Source: Colletotrichum lupini
Lineage: Eukaryota; Ascomycota; Sordariomycetes; Glomerellales; Glomerellaceae
DNA: 64,000 bases
Direction of reading: 5' to 3'
Assembly: GCF_023278565.1 (NCBI RefSeq)
Contig: NC_064681.1
Coordinates: forward strand, 2,852,001 to 2,916,000
Shown: in pieces, positions 1-12,695 of the stretch
How the letters are laid out: each line of letters starts with the position of its first letter
How positions within the stretch are numbered: position 1 is the first letter of the stretch
Notes under the pieces: generated by a model
What the model was told of the DNA's origin: nothing
The model's database searches: none
Seen by the model: only the letters and a program-made list of their open reading frames with translations
Position numbers and translations under genes: made by a program

Positions 1-3000
1 AATTTATATCTTTTAAATATAAGAGAAATAGGGTATTAATAAATAAAATATAAAAAATTATCGTTCTAAAGTACGTCTCTATTTTTATTATACTTAGGGC
101 GACGATTTCCTTACCTAGGCCGAAACTAATTTTTATAATACCTATTGTTAACGTATTAAGTATTATTAATACGATCTTTTATAGTACTTAGAATTACCCT
201 TTTCTTTTAGTTAACTATTATAATACCTTAGTATTTAAAATAATCCTATAAAAATTATTTAGGCCGTACTTTTTATTTATATAAAATACTTATATAAGCT
301 TAGTATTCGAGGGATCTAAGTAGTATAAAAAAGACCTTTTTAACTACCCCTAAATTTATTTAGTACTATATTCTTTTTCTTTAGATATTAAAAGAAATAA
401 CGTCTTCTCTTTAATCGTTAAAAAAATAAGCTTTAGCCTTATTAAATTCGCCCTTTTAACTACTTCTGTATCCGTTATTTAAAGGAACTTCCCTTACTAT
501 TTATAAATAAAAACCTACTTATTAAAAGCTTTTATTACCTTTTATTCATTTAGCTTTATATATTTTTTAAAAGCTAACGGGGTAAAAAAAGAGTAGTTAA
601 TATTATTAATTTTATTATAATCTAATTTATTAGTATAAGGGGTAAGATTTTCTTTATTTTCTAAATCTTTTATAAGGGGTATATATTTTAAGCCGCTACT
701 TTAATTACTATCGCTAAGTTCTATACCCCCGGATTTACTTTTATATATAATAAAGAATTAGTTAAATTAATAAGGGCTAGTTTTATTATTTATTACCCTT
801 AACCTTTTATATTATTTATATAATTTAGTACGCTTTTCCTTAAAATAGTTACTTAATTAATATCTATCTTTTTTATAAATATAATATTACCTTTTCTATT
901 ACCCTACCTATAAGTTAAATCTCTACTTATTTAACAAATCTAGGCCTCTTTATTAATAATTACTATATCTAGCCTCTTTTCTTTTCCTATTATACGTTCG
1001 ATCGACCTAATATTACTAATAAAGGCCGTTATATATTTAAAAATAAGTTTAGTATAGTATTTTTATTTTAATATGAAAGCTAGATCTTAGCCTCGAGTAG
1101 AGCGTCTTATAGTTTTTAAGTACTTAATATAAGGTTATTTTTATTTTTAATATATATTAAACTATAGTATAAAAATATCTAACTTTTTACTTATTTATCC
1201 CCTTATTTAGCTAGGTTTTTATTAGCTTATTAATTTAATTAATAAGCTCTTTAAAAATCTCTACTCGCAATTTACCCTCTATTATCCTAGTTATAAATAT
1301 AAAAAAAATCGCTCGTAGCTTAAATAAAAGCTCTAGGTTTTTATTATAAATCTCAAAGCGGCTTTAAATTACGTTAATTATACTAAGAAAGTCGTTTTAA
1401 TTAAAATTACGTACCGCTTTATAATAGTAATTAGAGGCTTTGCTTATAAATATAATATTAATTACTAAATAGTACTAATATTCCCTAATTCTGACTTTTT
1501 TATAATAATTATAAAATATTATTAGGGTTTTTTATAAAACCTTATACTTCCCCTTAAAATATAATTTCTCTTTTAAGAAGATCTTTTTAAAATCTATAAA
1601 TTACTTCGTATTTATTACTAAATTCTTAGTATTTATATACGATCCTTACGTTATTACGTATTATTAATGACTTCGGGTCGTTTACCTCCTTCTTTATTAA
1701 CTAATTAGTACCGAATTTTGTATTAGTAATAGTAACGAATTATAAATCGAAATAAGTAGAATTATTAATTATTATACTTCTAGTACTATATTTTACCCCG
1801 GTATATCCTTTTATAATAATAAATTTCCGTTAGTAATTATAAAAAGGAAATCTAGGTTATTTACCCTTTTTTTAAATTCGTTAAAATAATTATACGCTCT
1901 ATTAACTTATACCTAGTTCTATAGTACGAATTCCTTTTTTATAATTATTATTACTAATATTTTATATAGCTCTCGCGATTATAATTACGCTAATAATACC
2001 CCTCGCTTATAAAAGAATCTATTAATTATTTTTATAATTCTTAGGCTTATACTTATAAACTATTTATTTAGCTAGTAACTAAGGTTATTTATAATTTTAT
2101 AAAATAAGGGTTACCCCTATAGCCCCTTTTTTTTATAAACCTTAGTTAAATAGATTAATACCGCGTTAATTTATTTATTCTAGCACGTATAGCTTTAACG
2201 AGGTAACGCGGGATATTCTTATAAAGAATATAAAAAGTAAATATTCATATAGAAGCAAGAATATATGAATATAGGGGATATAAGCGTGTATAAAAGAGGT
2301 TTTTGTAGTAAAGAGAGTAATATAGTTGAATTACTATATGAGAAGTTGCTTGCTTAACGAAAGGTCTAGGTAGGCAAATACACGCCTATATATAGGCATA
2401 AAAACCTCCTACTGGAATATTCCATTGCTTATTAATTATGATATAATTAATAAGCGTATACGTAAGTGAATGCGTAATCGTAGTACGTAATTCCGCCTCG
2501 AGTAAATTCCAGATTATTTAGTTACCTTCCAGTACTTTCCATTGCTCACGTAAGCTTATATAAGCAGTATTGCTTACATAATCAATACCTATAATAATCT
2601 ACAGAAATCGTAGATTAATATGGTATATAGTTTGCTTACGTAATATTGATAATAAGGCGAATACTAAGGTAAACAAAGTTACCTTCGTAACATTTATTAT
2701 TAAGCTAATCCGTAATTTTATATATTTACGTTCCTTAATAATCCGGGTTAATATTTACTTATTTATAAAGGATTAGGATTCTATTTAAAATCGGGTTTCG
2801 TCCTCTTTTTTTTTACTTTAACTTACTAAGGGTCGTACTTTAGTCTATACCCGTATTAGTAATTATTAATATATTTAATCTTAATAAGGATATATTTAAT
2901 CCGCGCGCTAATTATAATAAATCCGTACTTTTACTACTTAACGAATTTATTAAAGTCTAAGAGATTCTTAATTTTTATTATTATTTTGTTACTATTCTCG

Positions 3001-3978
3001 TTTTTATTATTTTTAATAATTATTACTACCTTTTTAAATTGCTAGCTATTATACTTATTAAAATCCTCCTTTTTATTTAATATAAAAAGGTAAGTTTTAA
3101 TAATTCTTTTTTATAATAATAGTAGTAAACGTTTATATTATTATAAAAAGATATAATAATTAGTTTCGGGATCTTTATTAATTACTAATTTCCGCTATTT
3201 TATATATTTCTAACTTCTTAAGCCTCGTACTCTCTATAATCTCTAAATAGCTTCCTTCTTTAACTTACCTTTTTTAAAATAATATTTTATAAAAATAATT
3301 AAAAATAAACGTTAAGTAGCTCGTAAAGGAGTTATATAAGCTATTAAGAACTATATAAGCCGTTAAGTATAGTTAACGAAATTAAGCCCTTTTTTTTATA
3401 AAATCGTAAATTTTAAAAACTTATTAAAAATACCTATTTATTACTTATATATAATAAAGTTAAATATTTTAAAAATCTTATCTTTTATAGCCTCTCGGTA
3501 CCCTATTTTATATTTTTTAAATAATCTTTTTTATAACTTAATTATAATTAAGTAATTATTACTTACTAGCGATCCTTTTTATTACTTAGTTAATTTTTTA
3601 AAATTAATAATCTCGTACTAGGAGTTAGTATAAAAAGAAGCCCTTTAATAGCCCTTTAGAAGATTCTTTTTTTTCCCCTTTAAATCCTTATTTTTGTAGC
3701 CTTTTCTTAAGCTAATAATAACTTTAATAAGAGGTTATAAAACTATTTTAAAATAGCCGCCTTTTTTTTAAGTTAATGTTTAAAATCCGTAATACTCTTA
3801 ACTTAATATTATTAAAACCTTTAAATCCTCTCCTTTTTTATTAAACTATCCCTTATATTATATTTTTAAGTAATACCTAGGGGGTAATTAAAAGAGCTAT
3901 AAAAAGGTTATTTAGATTATAAGCTTAAGGTTATACTTATAAGATCTTTATAATAATAAACTTTTTTATATACTATAA
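1..3978. repeat. AT-rich RIP-mutated repeat block, left part
   Basis: The stretch is extremely rich in TpA and nearly lacks CpA and TpG, the signature of RIP (C to T in CpA on either strand), and every frame is dense with stops. I see no intact gene and could not assign the degraded sequence to a transposon family. It is interrupted by a less mutated island (about 2,200-2,692), described separately. The block ends at the target duplication of the Gypsy element that starts at 3984. Confidence 0.85.
2200..2692. repeat. Less-mutated, hairpin-rich non-coding island (possible solo LTR)
   Basis: Unlike its surroundings this segment keeps many CpA/TpG dinucleotides, so it escaped or post-dates most RIP. 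It holds inverted repeats: ATATTCATAT at 2241-2250 against ATATGAATAT at 2263-2272, and a perfect 13-bp pair at 2427-2439 and 2443-2455 with a 3-nt loop. GCTTACGTAA-like words recur in both orientations. Read on the minus strand, its right end starts TGTTACGAAGG, as many LTRs do (TGTTA...), with CA/TG polarity at 2691-2692. I found no matching left end or target duplication, so the left limit and the solo-LTR reading are inference. Confidence 0.4.
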
Positions 3979-3983
3979 GTCTC

Positions 3984-4173
3984 TATAAGAGATTAGGCTA
4001 TAAGCACTTAACTAGCGAGGCTATAATATAAGTATAGGTATATTATAAGACTAAAGCTTATAAAGTCCTTTATAAGGGCTCTGCTTCTTAAAAAGTTCTT
4101 TCGTAATAAAATCCGTATACTAGTCGCTAAGTTATCGGCGTCCTATTACCGGCCGCATCCCGAATTTATTATA
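3984..4173 (-). repeat. 3' LTR of the Gypsy element (left copy)
   Basis: This 190-bp copy aligns end to end with 11859-12048, including the shared AACTAGCGAGGCTATAATAT and CCGGCCGCATCCCGAAT blocks. Its ends are TATAA...TTATA, as expected if canonical TGTAA...TTACA ends were mutated by RIP. Differences from the right copy are mostly C/T and G/A transitions. GTCTC lies directly outside at 3979-3983. Confidence 0.9.
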
Positions 4174-4177
4174 ATTA

Positions 4178-4187
4178 CTCCCCCCTT
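4178..4187 (-). other. Polypurine tract of the Gypsy element
   Basis: On the minus strand AAGGGGGGAG lies a few bases before the left LTR. This is the expected position of the plus-strand primer, just upstream of the 3' LTR, and it independently supports minus-strand orientation. Confidence 0.75.
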
Positions 4188-4549
4188 ACGTAACTTTAGT
4201 CCCCAAAGTTATTACGTAATATCTTCCTTTAACGCTAATAATAAAGCTATTAACGTCGTTATTCGTAATAAATTCCGTAAAGCGTTAATAATATCCTTTC
4301 TTACCTAGGAATAAGGCATTGCTCCTATCTCCTTATCTAACGGATACCTTATTATTATTATTCGGTAATAGCGCGCTAACTAGTTACTAAGTTAGTAGTA
4401 TGTATTCGTAGTAAAGTATTCTAACCGTTATAATATATAAGAGCCCGCCTAACCTCGCGGTTATTATTATTACTAAGCTATTAATTATAATAAAAGATTT
4501 TTTATCCGTTACGAGTCGCGTATTTACTTTTTCTTCCCTCTTTTTATTC

Positions 4550-6490
4550 GGCGACCGTTTTGCGAATTCTTTTTTATATAACTATACTTTTCTTCTTACG
4601 ATATTCTAATTCCGTATCGTTTCTTAATTATAACTCTCTTACTATACTATCGCTAAGTATTTACTAAAATATTTACTATTTCGCGTATCTAGGATATATT
4701 TAATATAAAGTATAATCCTAAAAAGGGCTTCCGTAGTCTCCGTAATAGTGCTCCTTATATACGCTACTTAGCTAGTTTATATTATAATATTAACGAGCTT
4801 ATTTATATTACTAGCGCTTACGTTACTAAGTATATTATTTATTAGATTAATAAGAAGAAGTGTTCTATTATAAGTCGTTAAGTCCTCGCTAATCCGTTAC
4901 TAAAATATTAGCTAACGATATTTTTTAGGTTCCCGAGGAGCTATATAGCGCCGCTTAGTTTATTTAGAATACTCTTATAGAGTTCCGCGATACTAAAGAG
5001 TAGGGTAGCCTTAACTTCTATAAGCGCGGCCGGGTTTTTTACGTCTTTAGTTATATTACTAGTACGTAAGAGAAGGTAGCCGCTTATATTACTAACCCGT
5101 TAGCGGGTAATAAGGTAAAGAAGGTCTACTTTAAATAGGCTACTCTCTAAGAGCTCGCTACTAACCGCGAGTATCTAAACTTATTAATCTCGATTATAAT
5201 AAGTCGTTAGTAATCGTTTAGCGAATTTTTTTCTTATTAATTTAGATTTCTCTTCTTAAGCTAGTATCCTTAATATTAATAATAAGACTAAGATTATTTC
5301 CTACCTTAGTCGCTTTTAGCTAGCTTACCTTCGTAACGATAGCCGTACGACCGCTCTACGAAATAACTTCGACGCTCTAACTTAATACTATAAAGAGACT
5401 CCTAAGGGCGTTATTATTATACGTATCTAGGAGTTTTTTATTTTCCCTACTTTTTATAAACGCGTCGCTAAGTTCTTAGCAAATAAAGTACCTACTTATA
5501 CCGTTATTATATATAGCGCTATCCCTATTTCCCGCGGTCCCGAAACTCGGACTCTTATTAAAAAGCGTACTCTTATTACTAACTATATTCCTAATAATAA
5601 CGACGAGCGGGACGACTTCGGGTTTAAGTTTAATAAGTCCTAGTGCGAAGATACTAAATTTGAGGAGCTTAGTAACGACTTAGAGAATTCTCTTTTTTAG
5701 CGTCGTAATAAGCGCTACTACTTTAATATTAATAACTCGCCGACCCCTACCCGCGACGCTCTTTTTAATATAAACGAGGGTACCCTAGCCCTTAGTTATA
5801 TTACTCTAGATCTTAATAAGGCTAGTATTGCGCTTTTCTCGCTCTAAGTAAAGGCTTTATAATAACTCGACGAGGCTATTACTTATATTAAAATTAAAGC
5901 CGCGGGTCGTAATAAGTAGTTTAATATTATTAAGTTCCTTACGAATATTAATATTACTAAGGTCCCTTAGCTCGACTAGGATTACGAGAGCGTCGCTTTA
6001 AATAACGTCCCCCGTCCCCGACCCGTTATTAACGATAATAGCGTTATAGCCCCTACTTCGCCTCTTACTCCGCCTCTTATTATAGCTCCCGTTATGCCTC
6101 TTATTATAGCTCCCGTTATACCTCTTATTATAGCTCCCGTTATACCTCTTATTATAGCCTCTAATAGCGACTAGGTAGCGAACGCTTTACGAACTACTAT
6201 TATTAATATATATAATACTCTGCGCGACTTCGACCGCCTCCCTTTTACTTATCGTAATATTAATAAAGTTAACGGCCTTACTCTAAGTAGTTAGCTAAGT
6301 ATACGTACGAAGCCTCTTTACTTCTTACTTACTAAGCGGACTATTATTACCGATTATTAAGCTTTAGAAATATACGCTAGAGTTATTATTACTACCGCTA
6401 GTATTACGTAAGTTACTCCCCTTATATAGCTAGATCTTAGCGATCTCTTAGTAACGTATTACCGAGGGTTATAATACTATATCTTTTTTT
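4550..6490 (+). pseudogene. Extra opposite-strand relic ORF inside the Gypsy element
   Basis: Between the integrase region and the 3' LTR, the plus strand can be read as a long protein relic of about 600 codons. Its stops are almost all TAG/TAA where Gln or Trp is plausible, and it needs at least one frame change near 4,920. Readable stretches include GNKVKKVYF, DDFGFKFNKS and an eight-residue repeat (PLIIAPV plus M or I) at 6073-6158. It runs opposite to gag-pol. I do not recognise the family. Extra and antisense frames at this position are known in some plant and fungal LTR elements, but function here is unknown. The ends are approximate. Confidence 0.5.
6073..6158 (+). repeat. 24-bp tandem repeat, about 3.6 copies
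   Basis: Units start at 6073, 6097, 6121 and 6145 (partial). The unit is CCTCTTATTATAGCTCCCGT plus four bases, and copies are almost identical. The unit is a multiple of three and stays in the frame of the plus-strand relic ORF, encoding an eight-residue Pro/Ile/Ala/Val repeat. Confidence 0.9.
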
Positions 6491-9400
6491 TAAGGATTGC
6501 GCTAGGCTAAATAAAAAGGGTTCTATAGTATATTATTAATTAACTTATTTTTAGTAACCTTTCGCCGCGAACTTAACGTTTATTATCCTATTTTATATAT
6601 ACCCTTTTCTTATAGCGTTCGAATCTATTAACTACTTCCGCTACCCTTTTAAAATGCTTAATAGGCTCCTACGTATTATACTTAGTAAGCTACTTAGCCT
6701 ATTTAACGAGATATCGTAAGTTTCCTCCCTCTTTTATATCGCGACGATTTCTTTAACTTCCTAAACGTCTTACTCGTCCTCTAACTCTAAGAGATTTGCT
6801 ATTTAGTTACCGACCGTTTGGCAATTTCCCTATAGCTTAAGCTAGGAAACTAGGAAAATATTATGCATTCTCTAATATTATTTTAGTAGATATACTCGGT
6901 AAGCTTATTTCCCTACCCTTTTAGCTATTATTACTTTAATATATCTCGGTACTAGTTTGTTATTTTTAAATCGTATATTCTTTATTAATAGGCCGACGAC
7001 CTCTCCGTAATTAAACTCCTTTAGGGTATATTTTTTATTATAATAAGCTACTTAGCTCTTAGAGGCTTATGCCTACGCTCGCGTAGCCTAGGCCCTAATC
7101 TCTCTAATTTTCTAAACCCTTTCCCAAACCCCCTAGACTATAGCCTTATAATTAAGCATATATTTAACGTACTTAGAGTAATAGCCGTATAGTACTATAT
7201 ACGGGGATACTTTTATAGTAAAGTATTAACTATTATTATATATAAACTCGGCCTTTTCTAGCTGCGCTACTTACCTATTTAGCGAGCCCTTAGTATAGAT
7301 CCTTAAATACTTTTTTAATATTTAATAAGTTCGCTCTGTTTAGCTATTTATTTATAAGTAATACGTAGTAAATAGTTAGCGACGTATCGCTCGTTCTTTA
7401 GCGAACTCTTTTTTAAATGCGCTTATAAAAAGCTTATCTCTATCCGTAATAATACCTTTAGGCGTACTGAACTTATATTCGACCTCTTAGTATAGGATAT
7501 TTACTATTTATACTACGTTAAGTATCTTAATAATAGGTAAGAACTTTGCGAACTTTGTTATATAATAGATAATAACTACGATACTATTATACTCTGCGCC
7601 GTTACTACGAGCGCTCGGTAATAGCCCCGTAATAAAGTCTATAAATATTTCTTAAAATAGGTATGAGGGTAGTAGTAGTAATTATAGCTACCCGTACGGC
7701 TTATATCTTAGGGTTATAATTCCTAAATAATACTTATAGTTCTTAACGTATTCTTAAATATCTCGTTAGATATCTTCTTAGTAGAACTTTTTTTAGATTA
7801 GCTCGAGAGTTTTCGTAGCTCTTATATAACCTGCCCTATAGTCGTTATAATATTAATAAAGGATCTCTATCTAAAGAAACTCTACCTAAGGAATAACGAG
7901 TCTTTTTTTAAAAAATAGTATGCCCTATTTATTAAGCGAATATACTCTTAGCTCGCCGGCCGTAGTGCGAACTCTTACCGATTATAATATATAAAACTCG
8001 TCTTTAGCCTATAGTCCTTTAACGAGCTCTTTAGTTTTTAGTAAAAGATAGGAAGCGAATGCCGTTTTGCCCCTTATAAGCTCTTTTATAACGGGGCGTA
8101 GGATGTACTATTTTAGTATAATAACCCTAGCTCTATTTAACTCCTCTTTATCCTTATTAAACCGTTAACGAGCGTTTGCTAATAACTCTTTTACTTTTTT
8201 ACCTCGAGTCGTTACGGTAGTAACTATTACTATTTTATTAGTATGCCCTATAATACGCTATTAATATAGGGGAGAGGATTCCCCGTCCTTAGAGCTAGCT
8301 AATATTTAGCTAGGATCGCGAAAGGAGGCCTTAACTACTTAAACGTATACCTTAATAGTATTATTTTATTTTTTTAGGCTAATTATTCTTTACTAGACGT
8401 TAGGTAGTAGTTTGCTAATAAGACGTAGTTTTTAAGCTAGCGTAAGGAGGACGTCCTTATAAAGTACTTCCCCCTCTATATAGTCTAGCCTTTTAGATAG
8501 ACTGTCCGCTAGGTTCGTTTTCCCTAGTTAGTATTTTAAGTTAAAATTAAATATTAATAGTTTATATACCTACCTCGCGAGCCTTTTCTAAAGGTCCTGC
8601 GCTAGTGCGCCGATTACTCCTTTAAGTACTTAGTAGTCCGTTAGGACTATAAACTTTTATAAAAGGCCCTAAAGGTAGTAAGCTTAGTACTCTAGCCCTT
8701 TTATTATAGCGAGTAGTTCTTATTAGCCCGTAGCCTATCGCTACTCTATATCCGTAAGCTTTTGCGATTAATAAGTAACGGGTCGCTATTCTTTATTAGC
8801 CTATTATAATAAGATTATTACGATAGTTTTAACCGAAGCGTCGGTTTCTATTTATATAATACGTTATAGGTTTTAATACGTAAGTACGGTCGCCGAGGTA
8901 AAAGCGACCTTTAGCCGATTAAATACCTCGTCTATTTTTTTAGTTTATTAGAAGTCCCTTATTTACCCCTTTTCTGTTTTTAGTAATACTATTATCGGTA
9001 TAACGATGCCCGAGTATTTAGTAATAAACTTCCAATAGAAGTTATAGAACCCTAAGAACACTTAGATATCCTTAATAAACTCTAGTGCCTTCTAGTCAGC
9101 GATCGTTCGCACTCGCGACGAGTTAATTTCGATTCTTTTTAATATAATAATATAACCTAGGAACTCGACCCTTTTTTAATAGAACGAGCACTTTAATAGT
9201 TTAGTAAAAAGCCCGTATAAACGTAAACGTCGGAGGACCTTCTTAATATCCTTTATATACTACTCTTTTATTATTAAGTAGATTATTAGATCGTCTATAT
9301 ATACTATATAATAAGTATTTAGTAAGTCGGCGAGCGCTCGGTAAATATATACTTAGAACGTTGCGGGTACGTTCGTTAGCTTAAAAAGCATAATAGTATA

Positions 9401-11858
9401 CTCGAAGTAACCGTATCGGCTCCGGAACGCTATTTTCTATCGGTTTTCTTTTTTAATTTAGATATAGTAGTAGGTATCCCTAATATCTATTTTTAAGATC
9501 TATTTCGCTCCGCGAAGCCTATTTAGGAGCTCGCTAATAAGTAGTAGTGGGTATCGATTTTTTATAATTACCCTATTTAGCCCGCAGTAGTTTACGTAGA
9601 GGCGTAGCGTACCGTCTTTTTTTAGTATAAAGAGGATTAGTATTCTAACCTTACTAACCGAAAGTATAATACGACCGTTCGCTAGGTTCTTAGCGATATA
9701 TACGCAAAGCTTATCGAGTTATTTCTTACTTAATAGATAAATAGGACTATATAGTAGTTTAGTACCCGGAACTAGGTTAATAGAGTGTTCTGCCCCGTTA
9801 TATAACTGCGGTCCCTTTGCCGATTACTTATTAAACGTCTCTATTTCTAATTAAAGTTCTAGTAATAAACCCCCTCGTAGTTTAGTCTCTGTTACCCTTA
9901 TGATACTTTTTATAGTAGCGATATATAATATATACGCCCTCTCGCGATTCTTAACGATATCGCGAGCTATTACCTTTAGTTCGGCGACCAAAATAGGCTC
10001 GTACGACTATATATTCGTTACTATATTAATACGAATGCCCTCCTAGCCTATCGATAGTCGTAATAATAAGAGGTCTACTATTTTTTTATCCTTATTAATT
10101 ACGGCGAATAGTTACCAAATCTTCTTTAGCTACTTATAGTAGTCGATAAGGAAGAGCGTTAATTAGTAGGCTTTCCCCTAGCTTACGGCTTTACTTTAAA
10201 AGTCCCTTAATGAGGGAGCTATAGTAATAGCTGGGGTTAACCCTAAGTAGGTTACGAGCCTAGTACTAATAATATTTATCTCGGAGTATATGTCTATATT
10301 AACTTTTATTAGCCTTTTAGTAATACCTCACAGAACTATTACCCTACCCTTCGTAATTATTCTTATTAGTACCCTCTTAATACTTAGCGTAAGCGTATTA
10401 GGTATATTACCTACGCTTACTCGTTTTTTAACGAGTCGACCTCTATAACTCTCGGCTCGGTAATAACCCGTTAGACGGTTACTAACGTTAGCTTTAATCG
10501 GGGGTACGTTAGCTTATCGTCGCCCCTATCTCTCAACTTATTTTTCTAATACTTATTAAATATATAGCTTATTTTATTATACGTAAAGTACTTAATATCG
10601 CTACTACGACGCTTCTATAATAGCTTGGCGCAAGTACTCTTATTATACGGCTTTTATAATATTATTCCTAGCGAGTTCTTAGAGCCTAGCCCCTTAGAGC
10701 TCTCCTTACTCTTTTTTTTATAAAAGGGGGATATTCGACGCGGTTATTTTAATAACAGATATAGCCTCTTCTTACCATCCTTCTATAACTAGTTACCGCC
10801 CTTTTACTAATTTAATAACTATAGTTTATTAGCCTCGTAAGCTATATTACGTGCTCTCTTAATTAAGACCCTATAACGAATTAGATCGTCCTATAGCTAA
10901 GATAGTAGTCTAAAAAAGAACTAATATGCCTCTACTTTCGAATTCTCTATGTCTTTTATATTTAGGTTATAATAGATCGCTAATTACTTAGTAAGGAACT
11001 AGGTAGGGGTCTAGCCCTCTTTTAGCCTCTTCGTCCTTAGCTCTTTACGGTATTCCCGTTCTTAAGTCTCGGGGTCTACGTACTATTAATAAATAAACGC
11101 TAAGAAGTCGCCCTAGGAAAGGGGATCCTAGAGGCTCTTTTCGTAATTATACTATTATATTTATAGCAATAGGGATATCTTAAATAGGGCCTATTCGATA
11201 TACTATTCTATAATACTTTCTATACGAAGCTTATTACTTACCTCTATAATAATAATCTAGTCTGCTACCTAGGTACTCATAGACTTTTTTCCGATCGGTT
11301 TATAATTATAAAAAGGAGGCTTTTTATATTCTCGTTAACTTAAATACGTCGCTAGCCGCTCAGTAAGCTATCGGACGAGCTCCTCGTATTAACGCTATTC
11401 TTAGTTTCGATTTTTAACTATTATTTCTATCGTTTTATAAAAGTAGGTTATTATTAAGCCCATAGGGTCTACTAAACTAGCTATCTTAATATTACCCGCG
11501 CCTTTATACGCGCCTTAACCTCGTACGTCTAGCGATCGGTTACTAATAAACGCCCCGTTTATAATAAATAAGGTCTTCGGAGTATTAATAGGGTAACTAG
11601 CCCGTAAAGGTAATCTACCCCGATTATCTTCTTTATTTAGCTCTTCTATAAACGCTAGTATTCGGGTAGGACTCGCCCTATAATAAGCTCGTTCTCCTAA
11701 ATAAAATAGGATTAAATAGTCGACTCTAAATAGCTATAGCTCGTCGGCACTAATAGCTCTTCGCTAACGGCTAGGCATTATTTTATTAACGTTCCGTTCG
11801 TTTCTATAATCTATTATTACCTATACTAGTTACTCCGTAAAAATAAAAGCTTTAGAAT

Positions 11859-12048
11859 TATAAAAAATTAGGCTATAAGTACTTAACTAGCGAGGCTATA
11901 ATATAAGTATAGGTATATTATAAAACTAAAGCTTATAGAGTCCTTCATAAGGGCTCTGCTTCTTAAAAAGTTCTTTTATAATAAGATCCGTACACCGGTC
12001 GCTAAGTTATCAGCATCCTATCGCCGGCCGCATCCCGAATCCATTATA
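11859..12048 (-). repeat. 5' LTR of the Gypsy element (right copy)
   Basis: This is the partner of 3984-4173, with the same length and the same TATAA...TTATA ends. It keeps a few more C and G bases (for example CCATTATA where the left copy has TTATTATA), so the two LTRs were mutated independently after insertion. GTCTC at 12049-12053 lies directly outside. Confidence 0.9.
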
Positions 12049-12053
12049 GTCTC

Positions 12054-12695
12054 TTAGCTTAATAACTCTTATAAAGTTACTTTTATTATTAAATAAAAAT
12101 ATTTATATTTAAAAATCCCCTTTTTTAATCGTATAGTACTTTTTTATATTATATTATTAAGCTCGTTCGTTATACTAATTAATTAAGTAGGTAGTCGTTA
12201 TATAAGTATTTTTTTTTACTAATTTAACTAGTTAATTTTTAATTACGGGCCGGCTATAGAAAAATTATTTAATAAAACAGCTACTCGGGGTAATAATCAA
12301 AGGCTAGTTACTTAAGTAGTTCTATTAATTAACGTATTTTAATATAATAAACGTTAACTTTTTATAAATAATAAAGGGCTACGATTACTTAATTCTGTAT
12401 AGTATTCGAGAATCGCCTCTTTTTTTATTTATTTTTATAAAGTTAATTAATATAAATCTCCTATCTTATATAGTATTAAAAAGTCGTCTTTTTTATGTAA
12501 TAAAATACTTTACTAATCTATAATAATAAAATTTAATTACTAATTAGTATTAATATTCCTATTATAGAGTAATTAGTTTAAACCGTAATTAATAAAGAGA
12601 TTAATTAAATTATATAAATATTTACGTAGTAAGTATAAAAAGGAGGTTCTAACCGTAGGTTAGGCTAGCTACGATAATCGTAAATAGGGCCCCTA
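12054..12695. repeat. AT-rich RIP-mutated block, right part
   Basis: The RIP-type composition continues past the Gypsy element and stops abruptly near 12,695, after TAATTGGCCCCTGCGCAGTC. Beyond that point CpA/TpG and ordinary GC content return within a few tens of bases. No gene is visible. Confidence 0.8.

Larger units (their letters stand above)
3984..12048 (-). mobile_element. Full-length RIP-degraded Ty3/Gypsy LTR retrotransposon
   Basis: The 8,065-bp element is bounded by two aligned 190-bp LTRs and a 5-bp target duplication, GTCTC at 3979-3983 and 12049-12053. Coding relics are on the minus strand, so the 5' LTR is on the right. Going leftwards: a gag-like segment around 11,560-10,690; reverse transcriptase with YIDD at 9290-9301, followed by the LxGYII-type thumb and an RNase H-like stretch to about 8,450; then integrase with DFITG at about 7,625-7,640 and a KGIITDRD core motif at about 7,430-7,460. 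RT before integrase is Ty3/Gypsy (Metaviridae) order. Many Gln and Trp positions are now TAG/TAA, as expected from RIP, so the element is dead. I saw no clear primer-binding site next to the right LTR. Confidence 0.9.

Noticed and set aside
1..12695. Mitochondrial DNA or a bacterial contaminant as the source of the AT-rich block
   Set aside because: Loss of CpA/TpG, a Gypsy element with target duplication and continuity with nuclear genes point to RIP-mutated nuclear DNA.
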